DNA from: Neisseriaceae bacterium
GTDB taxonomy: Bacteria > Pseudomonadota > Gammaproteobacteria > Burkholderiales > UBA11063
Direction: 5' to 3'
DNA length: 17,454 nt
NCBI GenBank assembly: GCA_947441745.1
Contig: CANEUJ010000019.1
Location: 1 to 17,454, forward strand
The position numbers were made by a program, and so were the translations under genes. Every line of letters begins with the position of its first letter. Position 1 is the first letter of the stretch. Of this stretch, positions 7,009 to 14,776 are shown piece by piece. The notes beneath the pieces were generated by a model. The model did no database searches. It saw only the letters and a list, made by a program, of their open reading frames with translations, and was not told the DNA's origin.

Positions 7009-8529
7009 TTATGGTAAATACTGTTTTGCTATTTTATTAAAACTATCTAACTGATCTTCTATCCATTTATTATCATATCCCATTTCAGTAGCCATTATTT
7101 TGGCAACTGTTGGTGCTGATTCTATTGCTGCTTTTGCATTTAGAAGAATTGCTCTAGTGCGTCTACATAGTACATCTTCAACTGTTTTAGCTTGTTCGTG
7201 GCGTATTTGATATATTATTTCAGCACAAAGATATGGTAAATATGGGTGCAGTTTTTCTTGAGTTTTAGTTTCTTTAGCAATCTCAAGAATTTTATTTGCT
7301 TCACTACCATAAACACTAAGAGGGTATGGTAATGTTCTATCAATACTTTGACCGTATAGTTTAAGTTCTTTTGTAATAGATTTAGTATTAGTTAAGATAC
7401 CATTATTTATTGCAAAACTAATGGTATCTTCACCCATCAAGCGATATATTGTCCATTTACCACCTACGATGGAAATAATACCGCTACTACTTAAGAGAAT
7501 TTCATGTTTTCTTGAGATTTTAGAGCTGTTGGTTTGATTTTGTGGTCTTACTAGTGGTCTTTGACCTGCAAATACTGATTTTATATCATCCCGCGTTACT
7601 GTCTTACTCGTATAGTTATTTAGAGTCTCTAGGATAAAATCTATTTCATTTAGTTGTGCTACTGGATCTATTTCAGGCTTATCAATAGCAATATCGGTTG
7701 TACCAATTACGACTTTATCATGCCAAGGTAGTACAAATAGTATCCTACCGTCATTAGTTTTAGGAATTACAATAGCATATTTAGAATCAAAGATATCTTT
7801 ATTAAATACTAGATGAGTTCCTTGGGCAGCCGCTACATTTTTATGACTTTCTACGGGTTCATCAATATCTAGTATCGTGTCAGTTAGTGTGCCTGTAGCA
7901 TTAATAACTACTTTTGTTTTAATTTCATAATTTTCATTAGTGAGTTTGTTATGTACTTTCAGTCCAGTAACTTTAGATTCTGAATTTTTAGTAAATCCAG
8001 TAACATTTGTGTAATTGTGAGCTATACCGCCAAGACTTTCAAATGTCTTTAGTAATGCTATTAACATGCGAGTATCATCAAACTGCCCGTCATAGTATAC
8101 GGCAGAACCTTTAAGAGCTGCAGGGTTTAAATTTGGAGCCTTATTTAATGTATCATTACGGCTTAGAAATTCACTTTGTCCAACTTTGTCCTTGCCCGCC
8201 AAAAAATCATATAGCTTTATGCCTACAAAGTATTTTAATTTATCCATCCATGAGTATAAAGGAACCATATAGGGTTGTGCTTTAGCAATATGTTGGGCAT
8301 TTTTTAGAAAAAAATGTCGTTCAGATAGACCTTCTTTAACTAATTCAAAATCAAAATTAGCAAGATAACGTATACCGCCATGAACAAGCTTGGTAGATTT
8401 GGAAGATGTTCCTTTGCCATAGTCATAGCTTTCAAATAATATTGTCTTATAGCCTCTTGATGCTGCTTCAACCGCAACGCCAAGCCCAGTTGCACCACCA
8501 CCGATAATAGCTATATCGTATTCATTCAT
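7009..8529 (-). CDS. glpD: Aerobic glycerol-3-phosphate dehydrogenase
   Basis: FAD enzyme at the inner face of the cytoplasmic membrane that oxidises sn-glycerol 3-phosphate to dihydroxyacetone phosphate and reduces ubiquinone. The protein is 506 residues from the chosen start (E. coli GlpD has 501). The FAD dinucleotide motif IIGGGATGLG is at 8-17, followed by the conserved GTSSKSTKLVHGGIRYL segment. Later come the DAO-type core and the C-terminal GlpD domain with CRRTRAILLNA. The start is ATG at 8529, forming a TAATG overlap with the glpK stop and using AAAGGA as ribosome binding site. An in-frame ATG at 8541 is possible but has no properly spaced site. It is the last gene of the run; no clear hairpin terminator follows before the hipBA promoter. 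Confidence 0.97.
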   Translation of the reverse strand: MNEYDIAIIGGGATGLGVAVEAASRGYKTILFESYDYGKGTSSKSTKLVHGGIRYLANFDFELVKEGLSERHFFLKNAQHIAKAQPYMVPLYSWMDKLKYFVGIKLYDFLAGKDKVGQSEFLSRNDTLNKAPNLNPAALKGSAVYYDGQFDDTRMLIALLKTFESLGGIAHNYTNVTGFTKNSESKVTGLKVHNKLTNENYEIKTKVVINATGTLTDTILDIDEPVESHKNVAAAQGTHLVFNKDIFDSKYAIVIPKTNDGRILFVLPWHDKVVIGTTDIAIDKPEIDPVAQLNEIDFILETLNNYTSKTVTRDDIKSVFAGQRPLVRPQNQTNSSKISRKHEILLSSSGIISIVGGKWTIYRLMGEDTISFAINNGILTNTKSITKELKLYGQSIDRTLPYPLSVYGSEANKILEIAKETKTQEKLHPYLPYLCAEIIYQIRHEQAKTVEDVLCRRTRAILLNAKAAIESAPTVAKIMATEMGYDNKWIEDQLDSFNKIAKQYLP

Positions 8530-10019
8530 TACTTTAACCATCCTTTTGTCCTACCAACTGCCTCATGCCATATAGAAAGTAATTCTTGGCGCTTATTATC
8601 ACTAATTGCAGGTTCAAATTGACGTTCCAACTGCCATACCGCTTCGAGTTCTTCAACACTACTCCAAAAACCAACAGCTATTCCAGCCAAATATGCAGCT
8701 CCAAGAGCTGTTAATTCTAAACATTTAGGGCGTTCAACGACAGTGTTTAATATATCCGCTTGAAATTGCATCAAGAAGTTATTGCGACAAGCACCACCAT
8801 CAACACGAAGTGTGGTTAGGTGCTGCTTTGAGTCACTCTCCATAGCATGTACCAAGTCAGCAACCTGAAATGCGATTGATTCAAGTGCTGCACGGGCAAA
8901 ATGTGCATTAGTAGTGCCGCGTGTTATCCCAAATATTGCACCACGTGCATACTGATCCCAATGTGGTGCACCAAGTCCTGCAAAAGCAGGTACCATACAC
9001 ACTCCACCATTATCAGCTACACTAGTAGCCAGAGTCTCAATTTCGTTAGAATCTTTAATAAGCTTTAGGCCATCACGCACCCATTGAGTAACTGCACCAC
9101 CGATAAATACACTACCCTCAAGGCAATATTCACGTGTATTATTAATACTCCAGCCTATTGTTGTTAGTAAATTATTGTTCGAAACAAGAGCTTTGTTTCC
9201 AGTATTCATTAGTAAAAAGCAACCAGTTCCGTAGGTGTTTTTTACCATTCCAGGTTTTATACATAAGTTTCCAAATGTTGCTGCTTGTTGATCTCCCGCG
9301 ACACCAGCTATAGGTATTCTACTACCAAACAACCCTGAACTAGCTTCACCAATAATCCCCGATGAAGGTACTATCTTAGGGAGTAATTGCTGTGGAATAT
9401 CTAGTATTTCTAGTAACTCATTATCCCACATACCAGTATGAATGTTAAATAATAAAGTACGCGAAGCATTTGATTCATCAGTAACATGGTCTCTTTGATG
9501 GGTTAGATTCCAAATTAGCCAGCTGTCAACAGTTCCAAAGCAAAGTTTGTTAGCCCTAGCTAAATCACGACTGCCTTTAACATTATCAAGTATCCATTTA
9601 AGTTTAGTCCCTGAGAAATATGCATCAAGTACAAGTCCAGTTTTATGTTTGAATTTATCAGCTAAACCACGTTTTTTGAGATCATCAACAATATCAGCAG
9701 TCCTTCTGTCTTGCCATACTATGGCATTATATATAGGAATTCCAGTTTGTTTGTCCCACACTATAGTGGTCTCTCTTTGATTTGTAATTCCAATAGCTAC
9801 AATATCCTTTGCAGTAGCTGATGCTGTTGCCATTGCTAGCTTTGCTACACTTAATTGGCTGAGCCAGATTTCATTCGGATTATGTTCAACTAATCCAGGT
9901 TTGGGAAATATTTGGGTAAATTCTTGAGACTTCGAGCTAACAATATTGCCACCCCTATCAAAAAGTATTGCTCTAGAAGATGTAGTACCTTGATCAAGAG
10001 CTAGTATGTATTTTTTCAT
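8529..10019 (-). CDS. glpK: Glycerol kinase
   Basis: Phosphorylates glycerol with ATP to sn-glycerol 3-phosphate, trapping what GlpF admits and supplying GlpD. It is a 496-residue FGGY-family kinase of full length. The N-terminal ATP/phosphate motif is LDQGTTSSR (8-16). Substrate residues are seen in NQRE (R82, E83), WQDRR (W102, D104) and Y134. GVAGDQQAA holds the catalytic base D243, and TYGTGCF lies in the C-terminal half. The ATG overlaps the glpF stop by four bases (ATGA), with AAGGTGA eight bases upstream as a strong ribosome binding site. The 3' end overlaps the glpD start. All catalytic positions are intact. Allosteric control by FBP or EIIA is not assessed. Confidence 0.98.
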   Translation of the reverse strand: MKKYILALDQGTTSSRAILFDRGGNIVSSKSQEFTQIFPKPGLVEHNPNEIWLSQLSVAKLAMATASATAKDIVAIGITNQRETTIVWDKQTGIPIYNAIVWQDRRTADIVDDLKKRGLADKFKHKTGLVLDAYFSGTKLKWILDNVKGSRDLARANKLCFGTVDSWLIWNLTHQRDHVTDESNASRTLLFNIHTGMWDNELLEILDIPQQLLPKIVPSSGIIGEASSGLFGSRIPIAGVAGDQQAATFGNLCIKPGMVKNTYGTGCFLLMNTGNKALVSNNNLLTTIGWSINNTREYCLEGSVFIGGAVTQWVRDGLKLIKDSNEIETLATSVADNGGVCMVPAFAGLGAPHWDQYARGAIFGITRGTTNAHFARAALESIAFQVADLVHAMESDSKQHLTTLRVDGGACRNNFLMQFQADILNTVVERPKCLELTALGAAYLAGIAVGFWSSVEELEAVWQLERQFEPAISDNKRQELLSIWHEAVGRTKGWLK

Positions 10020-10759
10020 GATTTTTTCACCTTATAGCCGATTGTTATGTCATATAAAAATGCACCTATTGGTCCACCAATTAATGGTCCTATTATCCCA
10101 ACTATCCAAATACCCGATCCATCTGTTAGTCCATTATTAGAAAACCCAGCCAGAGCCGTAAAAAGACGAGGGCTAAAATCACGTGCAGGATTCATAGCAT
10201 AACCATGCATACCGCCAAAAGACATACCTATAGCAACAATAAGTCCAGCTACAGCAAATGGTGCTAAAAATCCTGCTTTGTCAGCTACAAAATGTTCCAC
10301 AATTGCTAAAATACCGAACATTAGAATTGCTGTAGCAATAACTTCCGCCATGAAGCCTGGCATAAATCCAGCAACTGCTGGAAATGTAGTAAATATTCCA
10401 GCGGTATTTTGTAGTGTTGGGTCAACTATAGCAAATTTAGCACTATAAAAATAATAAACTATTGCAGCACCTAAAAACCCTCCCAGCATTTGGGCTATAA
10501 TATAAAAAGGGGCTTTTGAAACAGGGAATCTTTTTGTTACAAGCAGAGATATTGTTACTGCTGGGTTTAGGTGAGCTCCACTTATTCTATTGCTAACCAA
10601 AATCCCTAAAAATACCGCGAATCCCCATCCAAAGGCAATATTGACATAGCCACCAAGGTTAAATAGTGAATTCATAGCACATACACCATTACCAAATAAT
10701 AATATAAACATAGTGCCAATTAGTTCGGCAATTGATTCACGAAAGAGAGGGTTTTTCAT
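10016..10759 (-). CDS. glpF: Glycerol uptake facilitator (aquaglyceroporin)
   Basis: A 247-residue MIP-family channel in the inner membrane for passive glycerol entry. The two half-helix pore motifs are present: SGAHLNPAVT (NPA at 65-67) and MNPARDFSPR (NPA at 190-192, R193, D194). The aspartate after NPAR is characteristic of glycerol channels rather than strict water channels. About six hydrophobic membrane spans surround these motifs. The gene begins inside the 3' end of rnfH (23-bp overlap) and has AGAAAGAG six bases before the ATG. It overlaps glpK by four bases. Order F-K-D gives a full uptake-to-oxidation route. No GlpR repressor gene lies in the window. Confidence 0.97.
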   Translation of the reverse strand: MKNPLFRESIAELIGTMFILLFGNGVCAMNSLFNLGGYVNIAFGWGFAVFLGILVSNRISGAHLNPAVTISLLVTKRFPVSKAPFYIIAQMLGGFLGAAIVYYFYSAKFAIVDPTLQNTAGIFTTFPAVAGFMPGFMAEVIATAILMFGILAIVEHFVADKAGFLAPFAVAGLIVAIGMSFGGMHGYAMNPARDFSPRLFTALAGFSNNGLTDGSGIWIVGIIGPLIGGPIGAFLYDITIGYKVKKS

Positions 10760-11042
10760 TTTTTGCTCTTTCTAAACGGATTTGATTGGGAGTTTTTGTA
10801 AGTGGACGATAAATTTCAATACGGTCATCTTGTGCTAGTTTATAAGTAGTAACATCAATTTTCTTACCAAAAATGCCAATGGCATTGGGGTTGATTTCTT
10901 TAAGTTCAGAGAATATTGACTGTATTCCAGATATATTGATAGCCTCTAAGACAGAAGCGTTATTTGAGATTGTCAACGGGATAACCACTTGCCGATCGCA
11001 AATGCCATAAGACACTTCAATATTAATTAGAGCTACTGCCAT
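10737..11042 (-). CDS. rnfH: RnfH/UPF0125 ubiquitin-fold protein
   Basis: A 101-residue protein of the RnfH family, a beta-grasp (ubiquitin-like) fold of poorly defined role often encoded next to ratA (hence the old name RatB). Typical features are the N-terminal strand INIEVSYGI, the central IGIFGKKIDVTTYKLAQDDRIEIYRPLTK block (about 55-83), and a basic tail NQIRLERAKNEK. E. coli RnfH is 96 residues, so the length fits. It overlaps ratA by 20 bases and glpF by 23 bases, implying co-translation. No rnfABCDGE genes are nearby, so a link to the Rnf complex is not supported here. Confidence 0.92.
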   Translation of the reverse strand: MAVALINIEVSYGICDRQVVIPLTISNNASVLEAINISGIQSIFSELKEINPNAIGIFGKKIDVTTYKLAQDDRIEIYRPLTKTPNQIRLERAKNEKPSLS

Positions 11043-11466
11043 ATTGCTTATTAGCCTCTTTTATAAAACAGTCTACAATGTTTTTACTGATATAGCTAAA
11101 TACGGGGCCAATTATTTTTTCGAAAAAATGGTTGGAGAATTTGTATTCTAGATTAAAATCAATTTTACATCCAGATTCTCCAAGTGGAGTAAATACCCAG
11201 TTACCATTTAATTCTTTAAATGGGCCATCAACAAAGTGCATATCTATTTTAGAATACGGATGATATACATTTCGAGTTATAAAGTGGGTTTTAACCATAA
11301 GGTACTCAAGATACACAGCACCTGTTACTTCATTATCATTATGACGAGTAACTTCGCTCTTAGTACACCAAGGTAAGTATTTGGGATAACTTTCAATGTT
11401 TTTTACTAGGTTAAACATCGTCTCAGGTTTATGGTTTACAATTACACTTTTTTTTATTTTAATCAT
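11023..11466 (-). CDS. ratA: RatA/Coq10-type START-domain protein
   Basis: A 147-residue single-domain START/polyketide-cyclase-like protein. Family hallmarks are the N-terminal IKKSVIVNHKPETMFNLVKNIESYPKYLPWC (about 3-34), where the YP-FLPWC segment is conserved, and the C-terminal helix ending in VDCFIKEANKQYG. In E. coli RatA was reported to inhibit 70S ribosome assembly, whereas eukaryotic and some bacterial relatives (Coq10) bind ubiquinone and support respiration. Its position directly after ubiG favours a quinone-related role here, but this is inference. It begins 18 bases after the ubiG stop with only a weak AGG ribosome binding site and overlaps rnfH by 20 bases. Confidence 0.92.
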   Translation of the reverse strand: MIKIKKSVIVNHKPETMFNLVKNIESYPKYLPWCTKSEVTRHNDNEVTGAVYLEYLMVKTHFITRNVYHPYSKIDMHFVDGPFKELNGNWVFTPLGESGCKIDFNLEYKFSNHFFEKIIGPVFSYISKNIVDCFIKEANKQYGSSSN

Positions 11467-11484
11467 AATAGTTTTTGCCTGAGC

Positions 11485-12180
11485 CTAAATGCTTTTATGA
11501 CAAGCTATCATATAGTTAATATCTACATTGTTTGATAATTTAACAGCTTCAGTAATAGGGTTATACTCGATTCCTTTAATAGCAAAGACATCAAATCCAT
11601 GCTTACTTAGTAAACCACGTAATTCTGAAGGCTTGATAAATTTTTTATATTCATGAGTGCCTTTAGGGATTAGACTTAATATATACTCTGCGGCTAAAAC
11701 ACCTAGAGCATAACTTTTGGGGTTACGATTGATTGTTGAAAAAAATGCCATTCCTCCTGGTTTAAGTAGACGGCTGCAGTTTTCAATGATAATCTCTGGT
11801 TTTGGGACGTGTTCTAGCATTTCCATACAAGTAAGTACATCAAAATATTCTGTATGTGATTTTGCAAATGACTCAATATCAATACACTCATATTCAACGT
11901 TTTGCCTGCTTTCAAATAAATGTAGTTTTGCAGTTTCGATAGACTTTGGTGCTAAATCTATTCCTGTTACAATAGCTCTTTTTTGAGCCATGCTTTCAGC
12001 AAGAATTCCGCCACCACAGCCAACATCAATAACTAATTTATTGTCTAAGATAATATTGTCGGTAACAAATTTAAGTCGTACTGGATTTATATGGTGTAAG
12101 GTTTTAAACTCACCCTCAAGATTCCACCACTGATGTGCAAGATCATTAAATTTATTTATTTCTTGTGCATCAAAATGCAT
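11485..12180 (-). CDS. ubiG: Bifunctional ubiquinone O-methyltransferase
   Basis: SAM-dependent enzyme for both O-methylation steps of ubiquinone synthesis. It has 231 residues (E. coli UbiG 240). The N-terminal FNDLAHQWWNLEGEFKTLHHINPVRL (about 11-36) is the UbiG signature. SAM motif I is VIDVGCGGG (50-58), then GIDLAP, and MEMLEHVP is motif-II-like. The RLLKPGGMAFFSTINRNPKSY stretch follows. The GTHEYKKFIKPSEL region of UbiG enzymes is present, which argues against a generic methyltransferase. The ATG overlaps the tolQ stop by one base (TAATG), with GAGGA about nine bases upstream inside tolQ, so translation is coupled to TolQ. Confidence 0.96.
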   Translation of the reverse strand: MHFDAQEINKFNDLAHQWWNLEGEFKTLHHINPVRLKFVTDNIILDNKLVIDVGCGGGILAESMAQKRAIVTGIDLAPKSIETAKLHLFESRQNVEYECIDIESFAKSHTEYFDVLTCMEMLEHVPKPEIIIENCSRLLKPGGMAFFSTINRNPKSYALGVLAAEYILSLIPKGTHEYKKFIKPSELRGLLSKHGFDVFAIKGIEYNPITEAVKLSNNVDINYMIACHKSI

Positions 12181-12869
12181 TATAACTCATCCTCTTTAGA
12201 TCCAGAGAGCTTACGATTTATTAAGTTTAAAAATTCATCACCAAATTTATTCATTTTATTACTTAAACTTTGTACATCACCAGAGAATTTATTATAAAAT
12301 ATATATGCAGGTATCGCTACAAATAATCCTATTGCTGTAGCTACTAGTGCCTCTGCAATCCCAGGGGCAACTGATGCTAGTGTTGCTTGACCTGCAGCAC
12401 CTAAACCGATAAATGCATGCATAATTCCCCAAACAGTACCTAGTAAGCCAATATATGGGCTAACTGAACCAAAAGTTGCAAGCATACTTAAGCGACTTTC
12501 ATAACGATCAAGCTCAGCATCCATCGCAGAGTTAAGAGAGCGTTCAATATTTGCCATCATTAGATTCTTATCTGTTATACCTTGCTTGATTAGTTTATTG
12601 TATTCTGTAATCCCATAATAAAACAAAGCAGCAACTGAGTTTTTGCTTGATTTGCTACTAGTTGCAGTAAATAAAGTTGATATGTTATTGGTTGATTTAT
12701 ATTGACGTAAAAAACTCATGGTATCAAATTTTACTTTTCCAAGAGTACCCCATTTAGTGAAAATAATGCCCCAAGATACTATTGAAAATAATACCAAAAT
12801 AGCAATTACAATCTGCACTACTATACTTGCATTAATAATTAGTTGTAATATTGAAATTTCTTGCCCCAT
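12180..12869 (-). CDS. tolQ: TolQ/ExbB-type proton channel subunit, probably TolQ
   Basis: Inner-membrane MotA/TolQ/ExbB-family protein of 229 residues that couples proton motive force to the Tol-Pal envelope system. There are three predicted membrane spans: about 14-37, 132-156 (SVSPYIGLLGTVWGIMHAF) and 172-194 (AEALVATAIGLFVAIPAYIFYN). A cytoplasmic segment lies between the first two, and a short charged tail ends in GSKEDEL. Length and the one-long-cytoplasmic-loop topology match TolQ. ExbB is the main alternative because the usual partner, tolR or exbD, is not adjacent; ubiG follows with a one-base overlap. The start is 11 bases after the purD stop, and AGGGAAG across that stop serves as ribosome binding site. 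Confidence 0.88.
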   Translation of the reverse strand: MGQEISILQLIINASIVVQIVIAILVLFSIVSWGIIFTKWGTLGKVKFDTMSFLRQYKSTNNISTLFTATSSKSSKNSVAALFYYGITEYNKLIKQGITDKNLMMANIERSLNSAMDAELDRYESRLSMLATFGSVSPYIGLLGTVWGIMHAFIGLGAAGQATLASVAPGIAEALVATAIGLFVAIPAYIFYNKFSGDVQSLSNKMNKFGDEFLNLINRKLSGSKEDEL

Positions 12870-12880
12870 TTATTTCTTCC

Positions 12881-14158
12881 CTATTTAAGATTTATTGCTG
12901 AAGATGCTATATCATGACGATATTGCATACCTTTATAGCTAATTTTTTTTATTGCATTATATACTTTGTGTTGTGTTTGTTCAATTGTGTCATCAAGTGC
13001 TACAACACATAAAACTCTACCACCTGAAGTGTATAATTTATTCTCTTTTATACTAGTACCGCTATGAAAAACTTTGATATCATCAGTAATATTTTCTAAG
13101 CCAACTATTATATCATCTTTTTGTGGGGAATCTGGATATCCGCTACTTGCTAAAACTATACCTATAGCAAATTTATCTGACCAAATTGCATTGATAGTAT
13201 CTAATTTTTGTTCTATTCCAGATTCAATTAAATCACTCAAGTCACTTTCAAGTCTTAACATAATAGGTTGTGTTTCAGGATCACCAAAGCGACAGTTAAA
13301 TTCTAATGTTTTGGGGTTTCCATCCTTATCCACCATCAACCCAGCATACAAAAACCCAGTATATTCATGACCTTCTTTACTCATCCCATCAATTACTGGT
13401 TGTATAATCTCCTTAATTACTCTATCATGGAGTTTTTGATCAACTATAGGGGAAGGGGAGAAGGCTCCCATGCCACCAGTGTTTGGGCCTTTATCATTAT
13501 CCAATAATCTCTTATGATCTTGTGAGCTTGCCATTGGAAGGATATTCTTTCCATCAATCATTACAATGAAGCTTGCTTCAGTGCCAAACAAACACTCTTC
13601 AATTACTACTTTATTTCCAGCACTACCAAATTTATTATTAGAAAAAATATCATCAATAAAATCTAATGCTTCTATCCGTTCATTTGCTACTAAAACTCCT
13701 TTACCAGCAGCTAGTCCATCAGCTTTAATCACAATTGGAAGTGTTTGGATTGATAAATACTCTTTAGCCAAATTTCCATCCGTGAATACCGCATATTTTG
13801 CAGTTGGGATATTATTTTTAATCATAAAGTCCTTGGCATATGCTTTTGAGCTTTCAAGTTTGGAGCAGTATTTTGTTGGCCCCCATATTTTTAGATTATT
13901 TGCTCTAAATTCATCTACTATTCCCGTAGCCAATGGAGCCTCTGGCCCAACTAGTGTAAAACTAATATTATTTTGTTTGGCAAATGTAATTAGCTCTTGA
14001 GTGTCGGTAATGCTTATATTTTTAATTTTTGCTTCGAGTGAAGTTCCTACATTACCAGGAGCTACAAATACTGTTGCGACTTTTTTTGACTGAGCCAGTT
14101 TCCAAGCTAGAGCATGTTCGCGTCCGCCAGAACCAATTACCAAAATGTTTTTTGACAT
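12881..14158 (-). CDS. purD: Phosphoribosylamine-glycine ligase (GAR synthetase)
   Basis: Second step of purine synthesis: ATP-dependent joining of glycine to 5-phosphoribosylamine. It is a full-length 425-residue ATP-grasp enzyme. The N-terminal nucleotide-fold motif is GSGGREH (9-15), with GPEAPLA at 71-77. In the ATP-grasp core, KADGLAAGKGV lies at 145-155, SQDHKR at 212-217 and GPNTGGMGAFSP at 224-235. Mg-binding residues are in LEFNCRFGDPE (285-295). The ATG has AGGA seven bases upstream. It is the first gene of the minus-strand run; purH, its common partner, is not in the window. No convincing promoter could be picked in the 206-bp gap shared with the divergent gene. Confidence 0.98.
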   Translation of the reverse strand: MSKNILVIGSGGREHALAWKLAQSKKVATVFVAPGNVGTSLEAKIKNISITDTQELITFAKQNNISFTLVGPEAPLATGIVDEFRANNLKIWGPTKYCSKLESSKAYAKDFMIKNNIPTAKYAVFTDGNLAKEYLSIQTLPIVIKADGLAAGKGVLVANERIEALDFIDDIFSNNKFGSAGNKVVIEECLFGTEASFIVMIDGKNILPMASSQDHKRLLDNDKGPNTGGMGAFSPSPIVDQKLHDRVIKEIIQPVIDGMSKEGHEYTGFLYAGLMVDKDGNPKTLEFNCRFGDPETQPIMLRLESDLSDLIESGIEQKLDTINAIWSDKFAIGIVLASSGYPDSPQKDDIIVGLENITDDIKVFHSGTSIKENKLYTSGGRVLCVVALDDTIEQTQHKVYNAIKKISYKGMQYRHDIASSAINLK

Positions 14159-14234
14159 AAATATTTCCTATTGAGAGCATTTTAATCGTAATAATAGTGA
14201 TTTTACCGTATATTCTAAGTCAAACATATTTTTT

Positions 14235-14263
14235 TTTTGATGTGTTAGAATATCTGGTATAAA
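14235..14263 (+). promoter_or_regulatory. Candidate extended -10 promoter for the Mth938-domain gene
   Basis: TGGTATAAA at 14255-14263 fits an extended -10 element (TGnTATAAT-like). A poor -35 (TTTTGA, 14235-14240) lies 17 bp upstream; TTGATG at 14237-14242 with a 15-bp gap is the alternative. A run of ten T (14229-14238) forms and overlaps the -35 region, so its length could affect promoter strength. Start would be near 14270, leaving a leader of about 95 nt. Prediction only. Confidence 0.4.
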
Positions 14264-14364
14264 AATCCTGATTTTAAGCAATGATGATATTCCATCTGTC
14301 ATTCCAAACATGAACTATTTATACATGAAAGCAGGATAAGTATATTTTAGAAAGATAAAATTTT

Positions 14365-14727
14365 ATGGATATGAATGTACATTACACCAGTGATAACCAG
14401 TTTAGTAATTACTCTGATAGCTCAGTTACTATAAAAGACACTGTGTATACAAATAATATAGTAGTTACGAATGATAAGATTACTCCATTTATGTCAACTG
14501 ATATAAAGACTATAACGATAGATGATTTGGAAGATGTTTTAGCTACTAATCCAGATTTAATTATTTTTGGTTCTGGAAATACAATTATCCAGCCAGATTT
14601 AAAACTTCTATATAGTCTAAACCAAAAAGGAATTGGTGTTGAAATAATGCCAATACAAGCATTATGTCGGACATTTAATTTTTTAGTTGGTGAAAATCGT
14701 AAAGTAGCTGGAATCTTATTATTCTAA
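14365..14727 (+). CDS. Mth938/NDUFAF3-domain protein (DUF498)
   Basis: A 120-residue protein that is almost entirely one Mth938-like domain (PF04430). Visible marks are the central strand and turn DLIIFGSGNTIIQP (64-77), a helix, then GIGVEIMPIQALCRTFNFLVGENRKVAGILLF (89-120), matching the family's conserved end in which a Cys-Arg-Thr-Phe/Tyr-Asn segment precedes a final hydrophobic strand. The eukaryotic member NDUFAF3 is a respiratory complex I assembly factor; the bacterial role is not established. ATG codons at 14365 and 14371 are both possible, and AGAAAGA upstream is the only ribosome-site candidate. The gene is monocistronic, divergent from purD and convergent with pepA. Confidence 0.88.
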   Translation: MDMNVHYTSDNQFSNYSDSSVTIKDTVYTNNIVVTNDKITPFMSTDIKTITIDDLEDVLATNPDLIIFGSGNTIIQPDLKLLYSLNQKGIGVEIMPIQALCRTFNFLVGENRKVAGILLF

Positions 14728-14738
14728 GCCAAATTAGA

Positions 14739-14768
14739 TAATAGCATCATTAATTAATGATGCTATTA
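14739..14768. terminator. Perfect 30-bp palindrome, probable bidirectional terminator
   Basis: TAATAGCATCATTAA is followed immediately by its exact reverse complement, giving a 15-bp arm on each side. It lies between the stop of the Mth938-domain gene (14727) and the stop of pepA (14777), the usual place for a shared terminator of convergent genes. Neither strand has a good U-tract after the hairpin, so it may act as an mRNA-stabilising 3' hairpin or need a factor for termination. Confidence 0.65.
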
Positions 14769-14776
14769 CAAATAAT

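Noticed and set aside
10737..11042. rnfH/ratA as a toxin-antitoxin pair
   Set aside because: The old RatA/RatB naming suggests this, but RnfH has no DNA-binding domain, the genes sit inside a metabolic run, and the family evidence favours housekeeping roles.
14161..14240. Promoter for purD on the minus strand (TTGACT present; TATTAT downstream)
   Set aside because: The spacing between these hexamers is 21 bp and other pairings match poorly, so no specific promoter is annotated although one must exist in this gap.
14290..14340. Stretch resembling a degenerate TCATTCC...GAAAGCAGGA dispersed palindromic repeat
   Set aside because: The arms do not pair over a useful length and there is no second copy in the window, so it cannot be supported as a repeat family member.
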